Below the pieces are notes generated by a model. That model saw only the letters and a program-made list of their open reading frames with translations. It was not told where the DNA came from and made no database searches. 64,000 nucleotides of DNA, taken from Odontesthes bonariensis (taxonomy: Eukaryota; Chordata; Actinopteri; Atheriniformes; Atherinopsidae). Of this stretch, positions 12,945 to 22,752 are shown one piece after another (position 1 is the stretch's first letter; every line of letters begins with the position of its first letter). Location of the stretch: positions 19,895,209 through 19,959,208 of the forward strand of contig NC_134510.1 of assembly GCF_027942865.1 (NCBI RefSeq), in the 5' to 3' direction. Made by a program: the position numbers and the translations under genes.

Positions 12945-13840
12945 CTATCTGCCAAAGAGCATGTCGATCAGCAGCTCCACCAGGTTAGCCTGGCCTATCA
13001 CGGGGCGGAAGAACAGTTCAGTGATGAGGCTGGGTGTGATGCCCTGCAGCATTGAGGCTGTGAGGAGGATTCGAGCAAAGCGCTCCTGATTTCCCGGGTG
13101 AAGGAGCTGGACCACCTCGCTCAGGGCGTGCTGAGCTTCCTGCTGCAAGCCCTCAACAAACAAGCTTGCTTTCAAATCTGGCACATCTGTCGATGATAAA
13201 AATTAGGAAAGCGGGGTTACACGCCTGCATAACGCATTTTTGCACAGCATCTTTTCAGTGAAGCAAATTTCTTTTCGCAAAAACTTTAATCCAACGAATA
13301 CATACCTGGATTAAATATCGTAGTCCCTTTCAGGTATGCATACTCCTTAGGGCTCAAATCCAAAATCCAAAACTTTTTGAGGCAAGACTTGAGCTTGCTG
13401 AAACCTGCCATGGTGGGCTGCTCCCTTTCTATCTCGGGGTTCTCCTGGCGGTTCAGGAGAATCTTTTTCAGCATGCTGTCAGCAGGGACGTCTGTCACCT
13501 CAAAGTCCACATGCTCCTGGGCCAGACCTAAAATGAAGAGTGGTGCCCAGCAGCTTTTCAAAAGTGCAAACTGGTCACTTGGAGGCAGCTGGTTAAAAGC
13601 AGGTAAGTTCTTCATGAAATGGATGGTTTTAACCAGGACCGCTGAAGCCTCTTTGCAGGTCTCAGTTTGCCTTTTCAAGAACACTGTTCGTCGCAGCTCA
13701 CAGTTGCATCTGTGAGGAACAGAATTGTAGCTGAAGTGGTCTTGGCTTGGTCTGCTGCTGTCCATTTGGCTTAGGATGTTGTAGAGGATAGGATTTAAAA
13801 GCCTATCGCTGTTAGACAAACAACTACATGTGTTATCCAT
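12945..13840 (-). CDS. nr0b2: Nuclear receptor subfamily 0 group B member 2 (small heterodimer partner, SHP)
   Basis: Two coding exons on the minus strand, 13840-13306 and 13186-12945, join as G|AT to give 258 residues; mammalian SHP has about 257-260. The protein has no DNA-binding zinc fingers, only a ligand-binding-type domain: RCNCELRRTVFLKR, KTIHFMKNLPAFNQLPPSDQ, LLKSCWAPLFILGLAQEHVDFEV, then PKEYAYLKGTTIFNP at the exon edge. Exon 2 ends FFRPVIGQANLVELLIDMLF, the AF-2 end. SHP is a corepressor that dimerises with LRH-1, HNF4A and other receptors to damp bile-acid and lipid genes. The single intron is where it lies in vertebrate SHP. TTTATT at 12588 supplies a poly(A) signal about 350 bp past the stop. 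The gene runs opposite to all its neighbours. Confidence 0.96.
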
Positions 13841-13935
13841 CTTTTCTGAGTAAGACTGTCTCTAGGTAAACGCGTGCGTCCTCTCGCAGGATGGGCTCTT
13901 TATGAGGCTGAGTGGTGCTGCTTCCTCTCATCTCC

Positions 13936-13977
13936 CTATATATATAAGGCCAACCCCTCCCACGGAGTGGACCTTGA
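13936..13977 (-). promoter_or_regulatory. nr0b2 core promoter: TATA box with LRH-1-type half-site
   Basis: Read on the minus strand, TTATATATATAG (about 13936-13947) is a strong TATA box roughly 100 bp before the nr0b2 start codon. About 22 bp further upstream, TCAAGGTCC (13969-13977 region) matches eight of nine positions of the LRH-1/SF-1 element YCAAGGYCA. SHP promoters in mammals are known to be driven by LRH-1, so the placement fits. Function is inferred. Confidence 0.5.
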
Positions 13978-13979
13978 AA

Positions 13980-16900
13980 TGTCAATATACTCTATGTGGA
14001 AAAACAACTGTGTGCTCTGCCAGGTGACTGCTGGAATAACCCTGGGAAACCGATAAGCTTTTCTCAATGAAAAATAGCTGCTGGAGTAATGCATGGATAT
14101 CTAGAGGGATAGGCCTTATCTTGTAGCCGGTGTCATTAACCCAGGCAGTACCAAGCTACCAAGGACTGCAGAGTTAATCAGCCCCACACTGTGTCCCTGC
14201 ACCCGCCAGCTCACACCTGTAAAGCTGGAGGAAGGCCAGGGCACAGCAAGGGCATTGACCCCTAAGTTAACTCCTCATGACAAAGAAAGGTGAAGAAATG
14301 GGACTAATCTAGAAGCAATAGTGGAATTTTGGAAGTGTGGTTTGTGGATATTTGGAACATGGGCTGTGACAAGCAGCAACTGTGCCAAGCTACATGCTAA
14401 CAGGAGCTAAATAAAATTGCCAACAAGCTTATATCAATATGGGTAAATGCAAACAACTTCACGATTTGTAGAGTGACAGAGAGGGGAAGAAACTTTCAGC
14501 CGATTCCTGTCAGTCCCAAGAACTTCCTGTAAGCACTGGAGTTCACGTAGGAGCAGGTTGAGATAAGTTGCCAACGTGTGAGTTTACGGTAAAGTCAAGA
14601 AGCATAAGGCAAGACTGGTAAGAGTTAAAGATAAAGTTAAGTTTGCATTATTACAAGTTCTCCTGAGCAGCCATGTCAAGCAGCTGTGTGGAGAGAAACT
14701 GGTGTCAGAATGGTCACAAATGTCTATGAAATACTCTAGAAATGAAACGATAAGCTTTAGTTAGATTAAATGACATTATGAGTAGCCACAAATGTGTGTA
14801 CCAGTCCACGCACAAAGAGAAAGCAAAGGTTTAAAACTGTCACACCCCAAATAAATGTCAACGTTTTGCCTTCAGATTCTTTACCTCAACGTCAGAGACC
14901 ATTTATTTCCTTTCTGAGAGCCTCGAGTGAATTCAAATTTCTTAAAAAAATATGTGTAACATTCTGACTGAGTAACTACGTTGGAAAGAGACGATGTGCA
15001 GCATCAGTTAAGTTTTGTTCAGGTTTTTATTTTTCTTTGAATACACGAGAAAGCATCACATTAGAGAAGGTAAATGAGATAGGAGGAGACAGAAAATGAA
15101 ATAAAAAGTTTATTCATACACTCGCTTGAGTTGATTTTTACCCTTTTTTTGAAAAGGAATTGATAGGTATAATAGGTGGTACAAACATCCTTTTGCAAAT
15201 CATTTCTGAAACAGCAACTTTACATTTCCAGGACACGTTGAATGAACATTTGTTTCTTCCTCTACACTTTAAATAAGGCCAATTCTTCCTGACATTGAAG
15301 AATGATCACAGTAGGCTATGCCCTGTTCAAAAATGTTTCTCTCTTACTGGGCCAATGCAACTAATGCTTGCTGGTGACCATAAATTCATTCATTACAGTC
15401 AAACATAATGAAGCTGATGACTTGGCTGCCATCTTATGATGACACTAGCCAGCTCAGTTTATTTGCTTGAAACTAGGCCATGGAAATGCGACCATTTTTC
15501 TGTTCATCAGCTTTCAAAGGTTTGCCTCTAATTCGATTCGATAATATAACCATTCTGAATTAAAGGGATTGAACAATCAATTTGGCTCGATTCTTACATC
15601 CACGTATAGTCATGTAACAGACGCTTTTATTCAAAGAAATTCACAAAGGAGAGATCCGTGAATCTCAGTCAAAACAGTTTTTAAGTTTGCAAACGAAACA
15701 GTTGTGGCTCACAACGTATCTGTATTTCTCATCTATTTAAAAAAAAAAAAACGAACTGTCAAGGATTATTTGAACAGGGCTTGCTCATTAACTGATTCTC
15801 TGTGAAACTCACAATTTCTGCGTCAAATGCAAAATGGTTATGGTTGGCTATTGAAATCAGTCCAACATGCATGCCATTTCCATAAATGCACGGTCTTTGG
15901 TAGGATGTCTTTAAGTTAGCAAATGACCTGCCAGGTGACAGTACTGATCTGTAACTTTCTTGGCCAGAAAGGACCAGAAACAACCCATGTTCTTTTTTTG
16001 TAGACAGGGCTGGGTTCCGTTTGTCTGAATTGTTGCAGCACTATGACTCTGCACAGAGCAACTACTGACTCACCAAAAACAGGGTGGAGGCAATATTTAC
16101 TAAGGAAGCTGTCATTTCTGCTGCTTGTGAGGCAGCCTCCATGGCACCGTCCTTGGGAAAGAAAAGCATCGGATGTGATGTTGACAAAAAACCCTCTGAC
16201 AAGACCATCAGCTTCTAGAGTTATGTAATGTGACTGATTGATCACTGTGAGTGGAGCAGGTTCGGCTATATCTCAAATGGACTTCAGGTCAGGTGTTTTT
16301 GTTCTGAGACAATCAAAACAAAATCAAAAGCATAGAAGTCCAGTTAAAGGTGTCTGTAACAGTTTGCTCAGTGTTCCACCATCCCAATTTGTTATCTTCT
16401 CAGTGCCTGGCACCGAGGTTTGAGACGGATAAGCAAATCACTTTATTACTCTCACACATAAACAAAGCGGTGGAATGATGAGCTAATAACATAAAACCCA
16501 GACAGCAAAAAATATTAACCATATTCTAAAGTCACAGGAGACATAATGTTTAACATAGTACAGTCTTTATTTTACGTGGGACACCTGCCAGAAAGCTTTG
16601 AAGTGTCACAGAATGGAAGATGTGAACCATCAAACTGTGGAGTCAAGGTCAGTCATGAAGTAGATGACTGCAATAAAGAGATTAGAAGCCAGACACCACT
16701 GGCAGCACCAGTCACTGAATGTTTGTTTTACCTCATCACTCTCTTGAAAGAATTGTGCAGAAAATGTTTTATAGTCTCTTTTTTCCACCTCTCATTGTGG
16801 GTAATCTCATTATGATACAGCATGATCAGTCTTACGACACACGATGTCCACTGAGGATGATTCACACAAGACTTCAAAAACACATTATCATCAAAAAAAT

Positions 16901-17596
16901 GTGAGCCTCTCAGCACAGTGGCCTACGATGTACTCAGCAGCCCTCAGGCTTCATGAAGCATGAGGACAGCTGTAAATGCCTGTGATAAGGCCTGTGTTTA
17001 TGGAGGTTAGGAGCAGGCAGAGACATGCACGGAGTACAGACGCTTATCTCTGCCAGGACAATAAAGATGAACTGTCCTTCATTCCCTAAATGGAACAACG
17101 GCAGGATCCTGGAATCAATGAAGCCAGACTGTCCACTCTCAGGTTAAACAAGAGGTAATGCTTAACATTTGAAGAATAGCAAAGTCTTCTTATTTGTAAT
17201 TCCACAGTTTGAGAGGCATGCAAACCTGAACAGTGTAAAGCAGTCATTTAAATATGACTACAAGATTAATCTCATAGATTATTGGATCATTTGATGTAGA
17301 ATTACATAATTGAACCCCACACCATCTGAAACTGTAGTCTGCTGTTCTTCCAAAGCTTCCACCTGAAGCTGGCTTCTGTTGACTTTACTTCCCGACTGTT
17401 ACAGTTTTCCCACTGGGTCACTGAACTCTCAGTGCAGCCACATGCATGAGGGTGATGGACATCATGTCAAGAGCTTGATCCTTGACCTTATTTGCGCTGC
17501 TAATACAGTGGATCTTTGCCTGGCTGCCTTTTAAAAAGGTCATCCAGGTAGGGATCAAATAGTTATCCTGGAAAATCAAACTCTTAGAATTTTATC
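13980..17596. other. Gene-poor upstream region of nr0b2
   Basis: I found no exon with recognisable protein similarity on either strand across 3.6 kb. Open frames here are short, begin at weak starts and show no family motif. Composition is ordinary AT-rich fish intergenic DNA. Regulatory elements for nr0b2 may lie here, since its 5' side faces this region, but nothing specific can be shown. Confidence 0.45.
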
Positions 17597-17655
17597 AATA
17601 CATACCTGGATTAAACATCATAGTCCCTTTCAGGTACGCATACTCCTTAGGGCTC
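17597..17655 (-). pseudogene. Fossil fragment of nr0b2 exon 1 end with its splice donor
   Basis: This 59-bp stretch matches nr0b2 13297-13355 at 56 of 59 positions, in the same orientation and exactly 4,300 bp away. It covers the last ~50 bases of nr0b2 exon 1 plus the GTATGTATT donor. Read on the minus strand it still encodes PKEYAYLKG, followed by Met-Met in place of Thr-Ile and then FNP; the third change is silent. All three differences are transitions. Similarity stops sharply at about 17655 and fades in the intron side. Exon 2 and the rest of exon 1 were not found nearby. It is a leftover of a local duplication or a gene-conversion or template-switch patch, and it is not a working gene. 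Confidence 0.85.
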
Positions 17656-18167
17656 GGATGTATGTATCTGATGGGTCAGGCTAAACATTGAGGGAATATG
17701 ACAAAAACAAACAAAAAAAATACACGTTGAATTTTATTGAACCCAGTGATAGTGTTTTATCTATTTTTCACCAGCTTGTCAACAAATACGGATTTCTTCT
17801 ACAAGCTCATTTTGGTGTGACAGACCATATTTTACTGCGTCTCCAACCAACTAATTGTTAGCTGATGAAGGGACACATTTTTTGTTAGAATTGTCTTGTT
17901 TTAGTGGCTTGTAATTCTGTTATAAGATCTGGTGTTTTGATGGATAAACTGACCCTAAACAAAAAAAGTTTGTTGATAAGTAATTCACTCCATCGAATTA
18001 GACTTAGAATCAATATGAGCACTTGTATTTATGTGTTCTTTGATGAGCTATTTGATCATTTATGTGTCACCCCCCCCTCCCCCCCCTTGCATTAAATATT
18101 TCAAAGGAGTGCCCTCCTTTGAAAGTTGAAGATTTCAGAAAAATATTTATGTAAAAAATATTATTGT

Positions 18168-18352
18168 GGGGTGGTCGGTGGCATAGTGGGTTAAGCAGCC
18201 GCCCCATGGACAGAGGCTACAGTCCTCACTGTAGCTGGCCCCGGTTCGAGTCCCGCACCGGACGGCCCTTTGCTGCATGTCTTCCCCCTCTCTCTGCCCC
18301 CTGCTTCCTGTCTCTCTCCAACTGTCCTATCATTAAAGGCATAAAAAGCCCG
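18168..18352 (+). repeat. tRNA-derived SINE with perfect target-site duplication
   Basis: The head has RNA polymerase III promoter boxes: an A-box-like TAGTGGGTTAAGC and a B box GGTTCGAGTCCC. A body typical of percomorph SINEs follows (TGCTGCATGTCTTCCCCCTC, then TCCTATCATTAAAGGC). A perfect 15-bp direct repeat AAAAAATATTATTGT flanks it at 18153-18167 and 18353-18367, so both borders are exact and the insertion is fairly young. It is not a tRNA gene: the anticodon arm does not fold properly and a non-tRNA tail follows. Confidence 0.9.
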
Positions 18353-18367
18353 AAAAAATATTATTGT

Positions 18368-19362
18368 CCACTCTTGCATGGCAAAAAAATCTGAAGCTCT
18401 TGTACTGGCAGTGATATATGAGACTTTAGGTTTAATGTTAATGCTTTAATTTGTTAAATTAAATCTCCCAAAACCAAAAACTCAAATGCAAGGATCCATG
18501 CTAGTAATGACAATACTCTTACCTTTGAAGAGATCTCTCCTCTTCCAAGCTAACAAATCATTGAGCTTATATTGAGCTTATTTCACTTATAAATATTTTG
18601 TTTTTCTTCTCTCTTTAGTGTAGATTAGTGATGTAAAGCATGGTGTACATGCTTATAAGGCAGAGCATTATTACATGTCGCTATTATAACACAGTGTTCT
18701 TATTCTTCCCTTGAAAGGCTGTTAAAAATTAAGATTACACCTACTTCTGTGGGCACCACTACACCTCTGGCTGAGATTATAGACATAAAAGTAATACTGC
18801 ATAACTCTGTATAATACGTTTGACAAGTTTATTTGAATTTCAACAAACATTTTCTCAATTGTTATCTATTCTAAAAAAAAAAAAATCCCTTTGATGATAA
18901 GAATGACTTTTTTTTTTACAAACCAGCGGGAATGTGACTAACCTATAATAATGTGTGTGATATGTGTACAATGATGTCAGAGTCCAGACGAGTTTAGTTT
19001 TACTGCCTATTACCAACAAAAATGAAAGATAAAAGGTGAGGTGAAGGCCACAGCTGGCGTTAGTCACTGGGTTAATGAACTCTGACTAGCGGGTATATTT
19101 ACATATGGATTTTTATATCCATATGAAAGAGAGAGCAAAATACTACTATATTTATAAAGATTTGAAAAGTTATCCTGAAAGACATTTTGTCATTTGTCTT
19201 GCTCGAGTTATTAGTGAAGTTTAGGCTACATGGAGTATCCGATGAAGAAGAAGAGCATAACATAAAATGAGCACTTTCTGGATTTGGTAATGTAATCTTA
19301 ATCTAGTTACTTACACTCTTTCCAGGGAAATTACTTGCTCATAATTTACGATAAAATAATAT
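18368..19362. other. Unannotated spacer before gpatch3
   Basis: About 1 kb of AT-rich sequence with no exon, RNA gene or recognised transposon. It contains short A/T homopolymers near 18874 and 18908. Nothing supports a gene here. Confidence 0.45.
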
Positions 19363-19375
19363 GATAATAATGATG

Positions 19376-19425
<50 letters not shown>

Positions 19426-19462
19426 GACAACAACAACAACAACAATAATAATAATAATAATC

Positions 19463-19493
<31 letters not shown>
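19363..19493. repeat. Compound (TAA)n/(CAA)n microsatellite
   Basis: About 130 bp of AAT/TAA triplets are interrupted by one ACG and a short run of CAA triplets at about 19424-19445, then return to AAT. The tract lies some 90-220 bp upstream of the gpatch3 start codon, close to or within its promoter. Such tracts are usually length-polymorphic. Confidence 0.93.
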
Positions 19494-19522
19494 AGGGTGT
19501 CGTGACGCTCAGGAAGCGGATA

Positions 19523-19556
19523 TGACGTCGAGGCTGGAGTTTGTTCCGATGACGTC
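19523..19556. promoter_or_regulatory. Paired ATF/CREB-type TGACGTC sites upstream of gpatch3
   Basis: Two TGACGTC motifs lie at 19523-19529 and 19550-19556, within 60 bp of the gpatch3 ATG, and a GGAAGCGG ETS-like core lies just before them. This arrangement is typical of TATA-less housekeeping promoters. Binding is inferred from motif only. Confidence 0.4.
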
Positions 19557-19580
19557 TGATGTTCGACAACATAAACAATC

Positions 19581-21981
19581 ATGGCGGACTGCGAAGCTAA
19601 CCTTGCCGTGTATCTTGCTATTAGTAATATTCCCGTTGCCTTCCGTTCGGCGAACCTGAGAAATTACTTCAGCCAATTCATAGAGAGCGGCGGTTTTCAG
19701 TGTTTTCACTACCGACATCGACCGGAGGTTCTCAGGGAGTCCGCGGGGCCTGAACCCGCCGTCTGTGGAGACGGCGAGGAGGGCAGCTCCAAATCCTCGG
19801 AACCCGACGCGTCTACTAAAAGCGGCTCGGAGTCAAAGCAGGCGGCTCGGTCGTGCTGTTGCATCGTGTCGGTTCACGCCAAAGACGCCGACAGGTTCAT
19901 CAAGATGTATGCGGGGAATCACTGGATCGACTCGAAAGGAAACTGGCTGGCCAGACGCTGCGTTATCAGAAGAATTAAAGTTTCACAAGACAAAGGTAAA
20001 GTGACACGCTGTATTTGTGGCATAATAAGGGGGCTGTCAACAATTTTACAGATGAACCGGAGTGTTACTCCGCCTGGCATCAATAGGACAGCTTGCGGCT
20101 CTACAGGGTTCCTTGTTATGCCTTATATAATGAGTTAGATAACATATAAAACATAAAGATAACACAACAACAACAGAATAGGAACGTGATGTACTACAAA
20201 CTGTAGGAACCATAGGACAGAGTTACTGTTGTCTTTCGTAAAGTGACTTTATAATGTGTTGTCACTGTATATAATTGTTGTCCCTTTTATTCTTTCAGAT
20301 GAAGACGCTTTCCCATATAAAACTAAATATGAGCAGCGGCACCGTGTTTCCCTCACCGAGCGCTTCACAGAGGCTGACCTCAGAAGCTTACCTGAGCTGA
20401 ATCCACCCGTTCTGATGCAGAACGGAAATGTGGGCACGCCGGTGAAAGTGTTCCTCCAGCTTATCCAATCCTGCCGCCTGCCTCCACGCCTCATTCGGAA
20501 GTTGGGCCTAACTTTTCCGAAGACCAGCTCCAGCCGTCGTTATGGAAACGTCCCCTTCCAGTACCGCGACACACGCACCGTTCCAGCCACAGAGGAGACC
20601 ATCGTAACAGCCACTGGACATGAAATATCAGGACCGGGCACGTGGGCTGCGCCATCGTCAAAATCAAGGCCGCTGGCTGATTGCAAAGAAACGACAGGAG
20701 CTGATGAGACGCAGGAAAAAGTGGAAGAGGAGGATGCAGAGTCAAATGCTGACGATGTGAGTTTGAGTCACTGTAAGGTCCATCGGTTCCTGTCTGTTTG
20801 TCAAAAACTGTGGTGCTTGAGTGCTGTGGACAAACCCTTATTCCTTCAATGTGGTTTTATCGACCGTCCGTGTGCTTGGTTGCAGGACGATGACTGCTGT
20901 GAGGAGTGGGAACGCCATGAAGCCTTGCATGATGATGTCACAAGCCAGGAGCGAAGCAAAGAGAGGCTGTATGAGGAGGAGATAGAGTTGAAGTGGGAAA
21001 AAGGGGGATCAGGTCTGGTGTTCTACACTGATGCTCAGTTCTGGCAGGAGGAAGAAGGAGGTATGAAAAGAGAAATCAAAACAACAACAACAACAAAAAA
21101 AAGATCATAACTGTGTGTTTTCTCAGTGAAATATTAACTATGTTTATGTTTCTGTCTGATGTTTTTCGTAGATTTTGATGAACAAACGGCAGATGACTGG
21201 GATGTCGACATGAGTGTTTACTACGATAAAGGTACCTGAGGCTTGTACAACAGCTCTGATTACACCACTTAAGTAAGGAAGTTAAACCACGTGTTATACT
21301 TGGAATGTCAGATTTATTTCCCCTCTGTCCTTCTTCTCACAGACGGAGGTGACATGGACGCTCGAGACTACGTCAGAATGCGGTATGAAACGAGGCTGAG
21401 GGAAGGTGTTGAAGATGGATCGGGGCACAATCAGGCAATTGGCAGCTTCGAGAAGTTCACTAAGGTGAGGAAGTTGTCTAAGTGTGTTACTGGTTGTAGA
21501 ACCTGGAACTTTCCTCACTTGTTTTTTTTTTTCTGGATTAGGGTTTTGGCCGACGTTTGATGGAGAAGCAGGGCTGGAAAGATGGTGAAGGACTGGGAAA
21601 CAGCCAGGTTGGGATTTCTGAAGCACTTGATAATGAAGGTCAACATCCCCACTGCAAAAGAGGCTTTGGGTGAGTGTGAACATTACAACACGACTGGCTA
21701 ATTATTTCATATAGACTATAATTGTATGTCTAGTCATGTGAGAGGGCAGAAGGCTAATGTTTTTTTGTTGTTTTTTTTTTTTTGTTTTTTTTTACAGGTA
21801 TCATGGAGAAAAACTGTTTTTAAATCCTATAAAAAAGGCCAGAAAGGACTGGGTTATAACGACAGTGTACGATGAGCCCAAAGACATAGATAGAGGCGAC
21901 ACCTTACTGAGACGCCAACCGAACACCAGCATGAAGTACCGAGGGTGGCAACCAGGTGGCAGCATTGGACCACGAAGATGA
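19581..21981 (+). CDS. gpatch3: G-patch domain-containing protein 3
   Basis: Seven coding exons, 19581-19995, 20299-20756, 20886-21060, 21172-21231, 21343-21464, 21542-21669 and 21798-21981, join in phase to give 513 residues; the human protein has about 525. The N-terminus (LAVYLAISNIPVAFRSANLR) is a conserved RRM-like fold. The centre has LPELNPPVLM and GNVGTPVKVFLQLI, and acidic linkers follow. The G-patch, with GFGRRLMEKQGWKDGEGLG, spans about residues 411-453 and the tail ends GWQPGGSIGPRR. G-patch proteins commonly bind RNA or activate DEAH helicases. Human GPATCH3 is reported to dampen RIG-I-like antiviral signalling and to be nuclear. Introns are short (77-303 bp). The ATG has A at -3 and G at +4. 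The same-strand gene gpn2 follows after 770 bp. Confidence 0.94.
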
Positions 21982-22304
21982 CTTTAATTCAGTGTTATAT
22001 ATCAAATACCCAGCTGTGAACTATTTGTTTATTTTCTATTATTAAAATTTCTCTACTAAAAATACATTTTTGATTATATTTATTTTAACTCCGTTGTTCT
22101 TCGAGATTTTGTTTCTTGTACGAAACCTAAAATTTTGCAAGAATTCACGAACGCATATCTTAACGATGTAAGAATGTTAAGCGTGAGCTAAAGGAGGATT
22201 GCATAAAGTATTTTGGTATTATCACCAAACCAGAAGTCCAGAGTTTCCGTTGCGGCTCATTGCACGTAACGGAGCGACGTTTATTGTGACAGGCAGATCG
22301 CGTA

Positions 22305-22315
22305 ACCCGGAAGTG
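22305..22315 (+). promoter_or_regulatory. ETS-family site in the gpn2 promoter
   Basis: ACCCGGAAGTG is a near-ideal ETS/GABPA motif in a TATA-less stretch about 440 bp before the gpn2 start codon. A candidate leader donor (GCG|GTAATT near 22379) lies just downstream, so this would fit a housekeeping promoter with a spliced 5' leader. Function is inferred. Confidence 0.45.
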
Positions 22316-22752
22316 ATCGGCTACCTTCGCTTGTTTGTTAGCAGCCGCTGTACGCATGCTAACTTCTAGTCGAAGTGCGGTAATTTTCCATCAGTATTAT
22401 GTTGTTGGTTTTTTTATACGAGCCCACTGTACTATCACAGAAAGGTTTATTTAGGTCAACTTCAACTTCTCTTTTGGCACCTCCAAGCTTTATAACACCT
22501 CATTTATGAAGCTGTTTAACTTCCATGAGTGTTGACACGGCAAAGATTTATTGCTTCGGCGTTTTTAATTTTGTCCGGTAATCTCAGGAAGCTGAACTGT
22601 TTCTTTCAGACTACTATTATAGAGCGTGACCGTGCAGGTAACACCACAGCTGGATGCTGACACGGTGCATGGTATCGCATGTGGCACCTCTGACACCCTG
22701 ATCCCTTCCAACGTGAGTTTCTGCACCCCCCTTTCTCTGGACTTTCAAAACT

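Noticed and set aside
15916-16245. A 109-codon open frame on the minus strand upstream of nr0b2.
   Set aside because: It has no recognisable motif, no supporting splice context and ordinary composition, so a chance open frame is the simpler reading.
17418-17567. A 49-codon open frame on the minus strand, starting right after a good acceptor (GATTTTCCAG) and lying just past the nr0b2 fossil donor.
   Set aside because: Joining it to the fossil donor gives an immediate stop in the expected phase, the implied intron would be only ~38 bp, and the peptide shows no similarity to nr0b2 exon 2 or any family I know.
18176-18255. tRNA-like sequence with A and B boxes.
   Set aside because: It is the head of a SINE with exact target duplications and a non-tRNA body; the anticodon arm does not form.
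19339-19582. Open frames rich in Ile or Tyr on the minus strand.
   Set aside because: They are translations of the TAA/CAA microsatellite.
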